From NCBI RefSeq assembly GCF_947497275.1, contig NZ_CANMFS010000002.1:62001-126000 (forward strand): a stretch of DNA of 64,000 nucleotides, in the 5' to 3' direction. Below the pieces are notes generated by a model. It did no database searches. It saw only the letters and a list, made by a program, of their open reading frames with translations, and was not told the origin of the DNA. This document shows positions 56,940 through 64,000 of this stretch, piece after piece. This DNA comes from an uncultured Sulfitobacter sp. (GTDB taxonomy: Bacteria > Pseudomonadota > Alphaproteobacteria > Rhodobacterales > Rhodobacteraceae). Position numbers and translations under genes: made by a program. Within the stretch, counting starts at the first letter, position 1. Each line of letters starts with the position of its first letter.

Positions 56940-57047
56940 CGCGTCCCGACGGCGGACGAATGTTTCAGCAGGTCATTCAGCCTTGCGTGAACCCGTTGTT
57001 TGACCGCGCCGTTGCCCGACATATTGATCGACCAGTAGCCGTTGCAT
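56936..57047 (-). pseudogene. Possible small gene broken by one extra base
   Basis: A strong AGGAGGG lies 5-6 bases before an ATG at 57047, but that frame stops after 24 codons with poor codon-position bias. In a frame shifted by one base, NGYWSINMSGNGAVKQRVHA and so on runs to a TAG at 56936 with GC-rich third positions typical of this genome. Dropping the single C after the ATG would join start and body into a 36-residue protein. This may be a real small gene with an indel, a sequencing error or chance. Confidence 0.3.
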
Positions 57048-57120
57048 GGGGTGCCCTCCTGGCCGCGTTAGCGGGCTCTGAATAGCAGCGAAATTTGTTC
57101 TGATCCGGCGGAAATATGCG

Positions 57121-57390
57121 TCAGTGCAGCGTCAACTCGCCGACCACGTTGCGCCATTCGCCCGGACCGATCAGCTTGCGATGGCTGAAACGGACGGAAT
57201 GGAGTGGTCCTTCGATTTGCTCTTGCCAGAACTCCACGAACTGAAACAGCTTCCGGTGATCCGGAGCCAGATCGTATTCCTGCCAGACATAGCTGTTCAG
57301 CACATGCGTATAGTCGGGCATGCGGTAAAACAATTCCGCGGTGGTCAGCCCGTAGCCCTTCAACATCATTTTGGTTTCCGACGGAGCCAT
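57121..57390 (-). CDS. Usg family protein
   Basis: 89 residues matching the Usg family: LTTAELFYRMPDYTHVLNSY, VWQEYDLAPDHRKL and GPLHSVRFSHRKLI, ending VGELTLH. The family is common in alphaproteobacteria and named from a gene near trp; biochemical function is unknown. Ribosome site AAAGGAAG. It is divergent from gyrA. Confidence 0.87.
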   Translation of the reverse strand: MAPSETKMMLKGYGLTTAELFYRMPDYTHVLNSYVWQEYDLAPDHRKLFQFVEFWQEQIEGPLHSVRFSHRKLIGPGEWRNVVGELTLH

Positions 57391-57518
57391 TTTGTGCTTC
57401 CTTTCTGCTGCGACAGGACCAGAGTGCCACAGAAATATTACTTTTCAACGAAAACAATGTGTTATCACTCTCACCTGAGTGCTGCCAAGGGATGCGGCCT
57501 CTTGTCAAAGCAATTGGA

Positions 57519-57547
57519 TTGCACCCTATATGCCCTTCGGGCTATAG
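57519..57547 (+). promoter_or_regulatory. Promoter of gyrA
   Basis: TTGCAC (57519-57524) and CTATAG (57542-57547) are 17 bp apart, predicting a start near 57554 and a leader of about 40 bases. Confidence 0.5.
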
Positions 57548-57591
57548 TTTTGCGCAAGATATAGAACACATCAGCCAAGCTGGGACAGACT

Positions 57592-60345
57592 TTGAGCGAT
57601 ACGCCGGAAACCCCTGAAAACGAAGACGAAAACCGATCCGAAAGGCCTGTTTTTGACGGTCCGTCCGTGACGATCGAACACGAGATGCGCACCAGCTATC
57701 TCGACTATGCGATGAGCGTCATCGTGAGCCGCGCGATTCCCGATCTGCGGGACGGTCTGAAGCCGGTGCATCGACGCATCCTTTTCGCCATGCACGAAAC
57801 AGGCAACACGGCAGACAAGCCCTATCGCAAATCGGCGCGCCCGGTCGGCGACGTGATGGGCCAGTACCACCCGCACGGTGATTCCGCGATCTACGATGCG
57901 CTTGTTCGCATGGCACAGGATTTCTCGATGTCGCTGCCGTTGCTCGACGGCCAGGGCAACTTTGGCTCGATGGACGGCGATAACGCGGCGGCCATGCGCT
58001 ATACCGAGGTGCGGATGGACAAGCCGGCGGCGTTCCTGCTGGCGGATATCGACAAGGACACCGTCGATTTTCAGGACAACTACGACGGCAAGCAAAAAGA
58101 GCCGACTGTCCTGCCCGCCCGCTTTCCCAACATGCTGGTCAATGGCGCGGGCGGCATTGCCGTCGGCATGGCCACGAATATCCCGCCGCACAATCTGGGT
58201 GAAGTGATCGACGCCTGTCTCGCCCTGATCGAGGATCCGGATCTGACCTCCGAGCAGCTGATCGATTATGTGCCGGGCCCCGACTTTCCGACGGGGGGCA
58301 TCATGCTGGGCCGGTCTGGCGCGCGCAAAGCCTATCTGGAGGGGCGCGGCAGCGTCATCATCCGCTCAAAATGCCGGGTCGAGGAGATCCGCAAGGACCG
58401 CTGGGCCATCGTGATCGACGAGATCCCGTATCAGGTGAACAAATCCACCATGATTGAACGGATAGCCGAGCAGGCGCGCGAAAAGAAGATCGACGGCATT
58501 GCCCATGTGCAGGACGAATCCGACCGCAACGGCGTGCGCGTGGTGGTCGAATTGAAACGCGACGCGACTGCCGAAGTCGTAATGAACCAGCTGTTCCGTT
58601 TCACCCCGATGCAGACCTATTTCGGCTGCAATATGCTTGCGCTCAACGGCGGGCGGCCCGAAACCCTGACGTTACGCCGGTTCCTCACATCCTTCATCGA
58701 CTTCCGCGAAGACGTCGTGGCCCGCCGGACCGCGTATCTGCTGCGCAAGGCGCGCGAGCGCAGTCATATCCTGTGTGGTCTGGCCGTTGCCGTCACCAAC
58801 ATCGATGAAGTCGTGGCGACGATCCGCGCATCGGCAGACGCGGCCGAAGCCCGAGAAAAGCTGATGACACGGCGCTGGCCCGCCGAATCGATTCTCCAGT
58901 ATATCGCGCTGATCGACGACCCGACCCATACCGCCAACGACGACGGCACCTACAATCTGTCTGAAGCGCAGGCGCGCGCGATCCTGGAGTTGCGCTTGCA
59001 GCGCCTTACGCAGATCGGGGTGAAGGAAGTCACCGACGAGCTTGAAGAACTGGCAGGCAAGATCAAGGAATACCTCGAAATTCTCGGATCGCGTGACCGG
59101 ATCATGGGTATCATCGCGGACGAGCTGACTGAGGTGCGCGATCTTTTCGCCGTGCCGCGACGCACCGAGATCGTCGACTGGTCCGGCGACATGGACGACG
59201 AGGACCTCATCGCGCGTGAAGACATGGTCGTGACCGTGACATCGGGGGGCTATATCAAGCGCACACCGCTCATTGATTTCCGCAGCCAAAAACGCGGCGG
59301 CAAAGGGGTCTCGGGTGGGGCGCTCAAGGAAGACGACGTGGTAACGACGTTGTTCGTGGCAAATACCCACACGCAACTTCTGTTCTTCACCACCGATGGT
59401 ATGGTTTACAAACTCAAGACCTGGCGTTTGCCGCAGGGCGGACGCACGTCCAAGGGCAAGGCCATCGTCAACATACTGCCGATCCCGCCGGGCGTGTCGA
59501 TTGCGGCCATCATGCCGGTGGATCGCGACGAAAAGGATTGGGACGACCTTCAGGTGGTGTTCGCCACTTCCGCAGGCACGGTGCGCCGCAACAAGCTTTC
59601 TGATTTCACCAATGTAATGCGCAACGGCAAGATCGCGATGAAGTTCGAGGACGATCACGCGCAGACGACACTGATCAATGCGCGCATCGCCAGCAACGAC
59701 GACGACGTAATGCTGGTCACCAATTCAGGGCGCGCAATCCGTTTCCCGGCAACGGACGTCCGCGTGTTCAACAGCCGCGCCTCCGTGGGTGTGCGCGGGA
59801 TCAGACTGGGCGACGATGACACGGTCGTTTCAATGTCGATCATCCGCCATTTCGATGCGACGTCTGAAGAACGGACCGCCTATCTCAAAATGCGCCGCGC
59901 CATGGCGGGCCTGGTCGACGAGGAACTGGAAGAGGAAGAAGCGCCGGCAGATCCAAACTTCTCGAACGAGAGGTACGTGGAGATGTCCGCCGCCGAAAAC
60001 CTCATCCTGACCATAACGGCGGGCGGCGCCGGTAAACTGAGCTCGAGCCATGACTACCCGGTGCGGGGACGTGGCGGCATGGGCGTGACGGCGATGGACA
60101 GGGCCATGCGGGGCGGTGAGATTGTCGCATCCTTCCCGGTCGAGATGGATGACCAGATCATGCTTGCGACCTCCAAAGGCCAGTCGATCCGCGTTCCCGT
60201 CGAGGGCATCTCGTTCCGATCGCGCAGCGCCGGCGGTGTTAAGGTGTTCGACACCGGCAAGAATGAGTTTGTCGTGAGCGTGGCCCGTATTGCCGATCAG
60301 GGCGATGCTGCCGATGAGGACAGTGCCGAAGACGCCGGAGCTTAG
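57592..60345 (+). CDS. gyrA: DNA gyrase subunit A
   Basis: 917 residues, starting at a TTG codon after GGGAC. The breakage-reunion domain has the active Tyr in [10 protein letters not shown] and the quinolone region [15 protein letters not shown] with the wild-type Ser and Asp positions. The C-terminal beta-pinwheel has a GyrA box of form QKRGGKG, and a Glu-rich insert (about 780-795, [11 protein letters not shown]) lies between blades. GyrA with GyrB introduces negative supercoils. No resistance change is seen in the quinolone region. Confidence 0.97.
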   Translation: MSDTPETPENEDENRSERPVFDGPSVTIEHEMRTSYLDYAMSVIVSRAIPDLRDGLKPVHRRILFAMHETGNTADKPYRKSARPVGDVMGQYHPHGDSAIYDALVRMAQDFSMSLPLLDGQGNFGSMDGDNAAAMRYTEVRMDKPAAFLLADIDKDTVDFQDNYDGKQKEPTVLPARFPNMLVNGAGGIAVGMATNIPPHNLGEVIDACLALIEDPDLTSEQLIDYVPGPDFPTGGIMLGRSGARKAYLEGRGSVIIRSKCRVEEIRKDRWAIVIDEIPYQVNKSTMIERIAEQAREKKIDGIAHVQDESDRNGVRVVVELKRDATAEVVMNQLFRFTPMQTYFGCNMLALNGGRPETLTLRRFLTSFIDFREDVVARRTAYLLRKARERSHILCGLAVAVTNIDEVVATIRASADAAEAREKLMTRRWPAESILQYIALIDDPTHTANDDGTYNLSEAQARAILELRLQRLTQIGVKEVTDELEELAGKIKEYLEILGSRDRIMGIIADELTEVRDLFAVPRRTEIVDWSGDMDDEDLIAREDMVVTVTSGGYIKRTPLIDFRSQKRGGKGVSGGALKEDDVVTTLFVANTHTQLLFFTTDGMVYKLKTWRLPQGGRTSKGKAIVNILPIPPGVSIAAIMPVDRDEKDWDDLQVVFATSAGTVRRNKLSDFTNVMRNGKIAMKFEDDHAQTTLINARIASNDDDVMLVTNSGRAIRFPATDVRVFNSRASVGVRGIRLGDDDTVVSMSIIRHFDATSEERTAYLKMRRAMAGLVDEELEEEEAPADPNFSNERYVEMSAAENLILTITAGGAGKLSSSHDYPVRGRGGMGVTAMDRAMRGGEIVASFPVEMDDQIMLATSKGQSIRVPVEGISFRSRSAGGVKVFDTGKNEFVVSVARIADQGDAADEDSAEDAGA

Positions 60346-60366
60346 GCAAGTCAGGGATGAACGAAA

Positions 60367-60395
60367 ATGAGCCACTTCAGCACGAAGTGGCTCAT
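60367..60395 (+). terminator. Bidirectional terminator between gyrA and the small secreted protein gene
   Basis: A perfect 11-bp inverted repeat (60367-60377 with 60385-60395) around a 7-base loop. The right side has CTTAAAATT; the left side reads TTTTCG on the minus strand. It serves two convergent genes. Confidence 0.75.
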
Positions 60396-60432
60396 CTTAA
60401 AATTCAGTTTAGTTGGATTGAAACGTCCAGAT

Positions 60433-60801
60433 CTAGTTGCCGGTGCCGTTTGCCGTGCCGGATGCGTCGTCATTGTCGTCGTCGCTGGCGATAATCGCAA
60501 CGGCCACAAGCACCGCTGCTGCCGCAGGTGCCGCGTTGCCGATCCCGGTTCCGGAATCAAAAACCGTACCGCCGTCGCCCTTTTCGCGGACGCAGACGCG
60601 GGCCGGAGTGCCATCGGCCGTGGTCGTCAATTCGGGTTTGCATTTGTAAATAACACCGTTCGCACCCTCGACCCGGACCGAGTAGACAGGATCGGATGAT
60701 GCGCCCAGAACGGCCTGCTGTTTTGTGACCTGCGCGGTTGCAGCAGTAGTGGACAAGGCCGCAACGCCTGCGATGCTCATGATTGCGAAAATTTTCTTCA
60801 T
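60433..60801 (-). CDS. Small exported protein with C-terminal Ala-rich hydrophobic segment
   Basis: 122 residues from the ATG at 60801 after AAGGGGGAA. A clear signal peptide (MKKIFAIMSIAGVAALSTTAATA) covers residues 1-23. The mature part has two Cys (VIYKCKPEL and ARVCVREK), a Gly/Ala linker, a hydrophobic stretch AAPAAAAVLVAVAIIA and an acidic tail DDDNDDASG. The family is not known to me; similar short proteins occur in Roseobacters. It may be anchored by its C-terminus in a membrane. Confidence 0.75.
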   Translation of the reverse strand: MKKIFAIMSIAGVAALSTTAATAQVTKQQAVLGASSDPVYSVRVEGANGVIYKCKPELTTTADGTPARVCVREKGDGGTVFDSGTGIGNAAPAAAAVLVAVAIIASDDDNDDASGTANGTGN

Positions 60802-60958
60802 GGTTTCCCCCTTCGATATAAAGTTAAAGGCTGTCCGATACCCAGATCTTGGAAACAGCCATACGAACAATGTCCGTATTCAATGCAAAAACGTTGTATA
60901 GTAGTTAAAGTTTCCAAACTAAAGCAGCGTTTCCCGCAATAAGCTGTATCTCGCCTTC

Positions 60959-62434
60959 TTAAACACCGTACAGATCAGAAAACTTCGCTGTGAGGTAGCT
61001 CAGCAGCGGCTTTTCGCTTACTTTCCGACCGCTCGCGCGCTCGATCACCTCCCTCGGCTCATACAGTCCGCCATGGGTCTGTACGTTCTCGCGCAGCCAG
61101 TTGGTGGCGGGGCTGGTGTCGCCCTGAGCCAGCGCACTGTCGAGATCCGGCAGCGCCGTGCGCATCGTTTCGTTCAGACAACCTGCATAAACATTGCCAA
61201 GACTGTATGTCGGGAAATATCCGAACAAGCCGACCGACCAATGTACATCCTGCAGAACACCATTGGACGGTTTGTCGACGGCAAAACCGAAATCGGCTTC
61301 GAATCGATCGTTCCAGGCTGCTTCCAGATCGCTCACCTGCAGATCATTGCCCATCAACGCGCGTTCAAGATCGTAACGCAGGAGAACATGCAGATTGTAT
61401 TGTAGCTCATCCGCCTCCGTGCGGATGAACCCGTCATTCACCCGGTTCACCGCCGCAAAGAAGGCATCCTCGTCCGCGATGCCTATGTCGCCAAAGGCGT
61501 CCTTCATCTGACCATAAAGCCAGCCCGTGAACGCCCTGCTGCGTCCAATCTGGTTCTCGTAGATCCGGCTCTGGCTTTCGTGTACGCCCATCGACACCCC
61601 GCTCCCCAGCGGGGTCAGCAGATAGGCGTCATCGATGTTCTGCTCATAGGCGGCGTGTCCAACCTCGTGGATGGTCGAATAAAAGCAGTTGAACGGATCC
61701 ACCCGGTTGGTGCGTGTGGTAATGCGCACATCAAGTCCCGACCCGGAGGAGAATGGATGCACCGCCTTGTCTACCCTGCCCCGTGTCATGTCATAGCCAA
61801 AGGTCTTGGCCAGTTGACGCGTCAGTTTCATCTGGGCGGCTTCGTCGAAGGTGCCTTCGAGGCGTTGGGGTGCTTGCGCATCGCGCACCTTGGCGCGCAG
61901 TTCCGCCAGAACCGGGCGCAGCGCGCCGAACATCGCGTCGAGTTGCGCAGCGGTGGTGCCGGGCTCGTAGTCGGCAAGCATCGCGTCATAGATGTCCTCG
62001 CCTGCTGCCAGCGCCTGACCTTCCTCGCGCTTGAGCATGATGACCTCGGCCAGGGTGGGCGCGAAAGCCTTGAAATCATCGGCCGCGCGCGCCTCGGCCC
62101 AGATACCTTGTGCCTGCGACGTGACCCGTGCGATCCGGGCCGCCAGTTGTGCGGGCACCTTGCTGGCGCGGTCAAAGCTGCGGCGTATGTGGCGCAGGTT
62201 CGCCTGCGCTACGGCATCAAACCCACTTGCGTCGATCTGCTCCAGCCACGCGCCGATGTGCGGGTCGAGGCGGCGCGCGTGCAGTACACTTTCCATCGCC
62301 GCCATTTCCTCGGCCCGCTGCGGCGCCGCCCCGCGCGGCATCACCGTTTCCTGGTCCCATCCAAGCCGGCCAGCGACTTGCGCCAGAGCTTCGGTTTCGC
62401 GGACGTGGTCCATCAGGTTATCGTAGGCGGTCAT
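60959..62434 (-). CDS. Metallocarboxypeptidase Taq (M32 family)
   Basis: 491 residues. The zinc motif HEVGHAAYEQ (HExxH) is intact, with the downstream HESQSRIYEN motif supplying the third ligand. The N-terminal helical part reads LMDHVRETEALAQVAGRLGW and ends in GGLYEPREVIERASG near the C-terminus. M32 enzymes remove C-terminal residues in the cytoplasm. The start at 62434 overlaps ctaA's stop by ATGA. Confidence 0.93.
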   Translation of the reverse strand: MTAYDNLMDHVRETEALAQVAGRLGWDQETVMPRGAAPQRAEEMAAMESVLHARRLDPHIGAWLEQIDASGFDAVAQANLRHIRRSFDRASKVPAQLAARIARVTSQAQGIWAEARAADDFKAFAPTLAEVIMLKREEGQALAAGEDIYDAMLADYEPGTTAAQLDAMFGALRPVLAELRAKVRDAQAPQRLEGTFDEAAQMKLTRQLAKTFGYDMTRGRVDKAVHPFSSGSGLDVRITTRTNRVDPFNCFYSTIHEVGHAAYEQNIDDAYLLTPLGSGVSMGVHESQSRIYENQIGRSRAFTGWLYGQMKDAFGDIGIADEDAFFAAVNRVNDGFIRTEADELQYNLHVLLRYDLERALMGNDLQVSDLEAAWNDRFEADFGFAVDKPSNGVLQDVHWSVGLFGYFPTYSLGNVYAGCLNETMRTALPDLDSALAQGDTSPATNWLRENVQTHGGLYEPREVIERASGRKVSEKPLLSYLTAKFSDLYGV

Positions 62435-63585
62435 GTGCGTGCTCCTCTGAGCGATGTGGCAATGGGATAAAGCGCCAGATGACGCGCCCGCAGGATCAGG
62501 ACCCAGACCAGAACGGCCAGCCCCTGATGCGCGAGTGCGACGGGCAGGATCGCCTCATAGAGCACGGTGGTAATGCCCAGCACAACCTGAAGCGTGAGCG
62601 CCGCAAACAAGGCATTGAATGCAAAGCGGGTGTTGGGATGCGCGGATCTGCGTCCGCGCATCCAGACGACGACGGCGAAGGCGAACAGCGCATAGCCCGT
62701 CATGCGGTGAATGAACTGCACGAGGCCCGGGTTCTCGATGAAATTGCGCCACGTAGGCTCAAGCACGAAGGCCTGAGGCGGAAAGAACTGCCCGGCCATC
62801 AGCGGCCAGTCGGTATAGGTCCGGCCCGCGTCGATCCCGGCGACCAGCGCACCGATGAGGATTTGCAGGAAGGTAAAGTGCAATAGCCCCGTCGACAGGC
62901 CATAGAGTTTGGTCTCTTTGGCCCGGCGCGCCTGCATCAGATCGCGTTCGGTGCGCCCCAGGCTGAGCGCGTACCAAGTGATGAACCCCATGATCACGAA
63001 CGCCAGCCCAAGGTGCGTAGCCAGCCGGGTGCTGACCACATCCGTCGTCGCAGTGCCAGAGGTGACGCCGGAGGACACCATCCACCAGCCGATCGCGCCT
63101 TGCAGGCCGCCAAGCCCGCCCAACAGCAGCAGCCGCGGGGTCCATCCCGTGGGGATCTTGCGCAGCAGCAGAAAGCCGAAAAAGCCAAGCGCCCAAACCA
63201 GACCAATCACCCGGCCCAACTGCCGGTGCCCCCATTCCCACCAATAGATCACCTTGAAATCCGTCAACGTCATCCACTGGTTTTGCAGCCGAAACTCGTC
63301 GATTTGCTGGTACTTCGCGAACTCGCTCTCCCAGTCAGGCTGGTTCAACGGTGGCAACGCCCCTGTCAGCGGACGCCATTCCGTGATGCTGAGCCCGGAA
63401 TCGGTCAGCCGCGTGGCGCCGCCTACGAGGATCATCAGAAAAACCAGAGCGAACAGGATCATCAGCCAGATGCGGATTGCGCCGCGTGCACCCTTGCGGC
63501 CCGCGTCAATCCCGCCTTTGGTGGCTACGGGCCGCGTCGTGCCGGTGTCGCCGACGTCTTCGAAAAGCTTGCGTTTGGTGGCCAT
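62431..63585 (-). CDS. ctaA: Heme A synthase (COX15/CtaA)
   Basis: 384 residues from the ATG at 63585 after GGAGGG; a longer frame from 63705 lies in the upstream gene. About eight membrane helices are visible. Conserved His residues sit in EWGHRQLGRVIGL, TRLATHLGLAF, IHRMTGYALFAF and LAHQGLAVLV, the heme ligands of CtaA. It oxidises heme O to heme A for cytochrome c oxidase. It is coupled by ATGA overlap to the M32 gene. Confidence 0.94.
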   Translation of the reverse strand: MATKRKLFEDVGDTGTTRPVATKGGIDAGRKGARGAIRIWLMILFALVFLMILVGGATRLTDSGLSITEWRPLTGALPPLNQPDWESEFAKYQQIDEFRLQNQWMTLTDFKVIYWWEWGHRQLGRVIGLVWALGFFGFLLLRKIPTGWTPRLLLLGGLGGLQGAIGWWMVSSGVTSGTATTDVVSTRLATHLGLAFVIMGFITWYALSLGRTERDLMQARRAKETKLYGLSTGLLHFTFLQILIGALVAGIDAGRTYTDWPLMAGQFFPPQAFVLEPTWRNFIENPGLVQFIHRMTGYALFAFAVVVWMRGRRSAHPNTRFAFNALFAALTLQVVLGITTVLYEAILPVALAHQGLAVLVWVLILRARHLALYPIATSLRGART

Positions 63586-63640
63586 CGTGCCCTCCGTCAA
63601 TCTGCTTTTTGCGTTTGGTATGCCTTTGCGGCGCGGGGGT

Positions 63641-64000
63641 CTAGCCGCGTTCCTTCCATCGGACCATCTGCCGCAACGTGCCGTGCAGCATCTGCACGTC
63701 CGCACGCGTCAGCGGCAGGCGGCTCCACATGTTGCGTAGGTTGGTCTTCATCGACTGCGACTTGTGGACGGGAAAGAAGAAACCCGCCTCCTCCATGCGT
63801 TCTTCGTAATGCCGTGCCAGATGCTCGATCTCAGAGTGCTTCGCCCAGTCGGTGCCTGCCATCTCGTGGACAACGGGCGCCTGCTCCCCCTGCTGGCGCA
63901 TCCACTCATAGCCCATCAACAAAACGCATTGCGCCAGATTGAGCGAGGCAAACTGTGGATTGACCGGTACCGAGATGATGGCATTGGCCCGCGCAATATC
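63641..64000 (-). CDS. RNA methyltransferase, SpoU/TrmJ type, 5' end cut by window edge
   Basis: The frame is open to the window edge; 119 C-terminal residues are seen. SpoU motif 3 is clear (SVPVNPQFASLNLAQCVLLM), with the trefoil-knot fold after it. The C-terminal domain (residues after GYEWMRQQGEQ) has the helical extension typical of TrmJ, which 2'-O-methylates position 32 in some tRNAs. It ends 55 bases before ctaA on the same strand. Confidence 0.85.
   Translation of the reverse strand, partial: DIARANAIISVPVNPQFASLNLAQCVLLMGYEWMRQQGEQAPVVHEMAGTDWAKHSEIEHLARHYEERMEEAGFFFPVHKSQSMKTNLRNMWSRLPLTRADVQMLHGTLRQMVRWKERG

Overview
The window looks like chromosomal core sequence of a marine Roseobacter-group alphaproteobacterium (Rhodobacterales). 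The evidence is high-GC coding sequence, a Suf operon headed by a cysteine-poor IscR, CckA next to recA, an Usg-family protein beside gyrA, IalB and BA14K proteins, a zwf-pgl-pgi operon, and a cobalamin methyl-transfer gene set (divergent methylenetetrahydrofolate reductase, pterin methyltransferase, ferredoxin/ASKHA corrinoid reactivator). I see no phage, IS element, integrase or CRISPR array. The identification rests on family content, not on a database search.

Layout. 0-9 kb: a partial HerA-like ATPase, candidate small RNAs, an IalB protein, an envelope cluster (ketosynthase, acyl carrier protein, LpxD-type acyltransferase, L,D-transpeptidase, Tat-exported DUF882 peptidase), a Crp/Fnr regulator and a LysE-family pseudogene. 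9.7-12.3 kb: rlmE, ppx/gppA and a sulfotransferase-like gene. 12.4-14.9 kb: the folate/cobalamin one-carbon operon. 15-19.7 kb: a response regulator, a large basic amino acid decarboxylase and a convergent amine oxidase. 19.8-28.9 kb: tRNA-Arg(CCG) and a ten-gene minus-strand isc/suf operon. Its promoter carries two palindromes resembling iron-responsive boxes, and its leader holds a four-codon minigene. 29-35 kb: hydrolase, HD protein, glycosyltransferase, icd, Lrp regulator, SMR transporter and MscS channel. 35-47 kb: typA, alaS, recA (with a LexA box), a second sulfotransferase-like gene, cckA (with a CtrA-type box), an rsmB-type methyltransferase and guaB. 47-52 kb: an agmatinase-family ureohydrolase, the corrinoid reactivator, a BA14K protein, tRNA-Gly(CCC) and a thioesterase. 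52-56 kb: zwf-pgl-pgi with a LacI-type operator over its promoter. 56-64 kb: a radical SAM protein, usg, gyrA, a small secreted protein, an M32 carboxypeptidase, ctaA and a partial trmJ-type gene.

How the genes fit together. Three themes recur. (1) Methionine and one-carbon metabolism: the 12.4-14.8 kb operon and the reactivator at 48.4 kb probably supply parts of a split, corrinoid-dependent methionine synthase. The pterin methyltransferase and the reactivator end in nearly the same Gly/Arg tail. (2) Iron-sulfur cluster assembly under iron control, with extra membrane and cell-surface genes built into the suf operon. (3) Arginine/polyamine metabolism: decarboxylase, PuuB-like oxidase and agmatinase-family enzyme.

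Start sites were chosen by Shine-Dalgarno position and operon overlap and often differ from the longest open frame. Promoters and operators were found by eye and are candidates.
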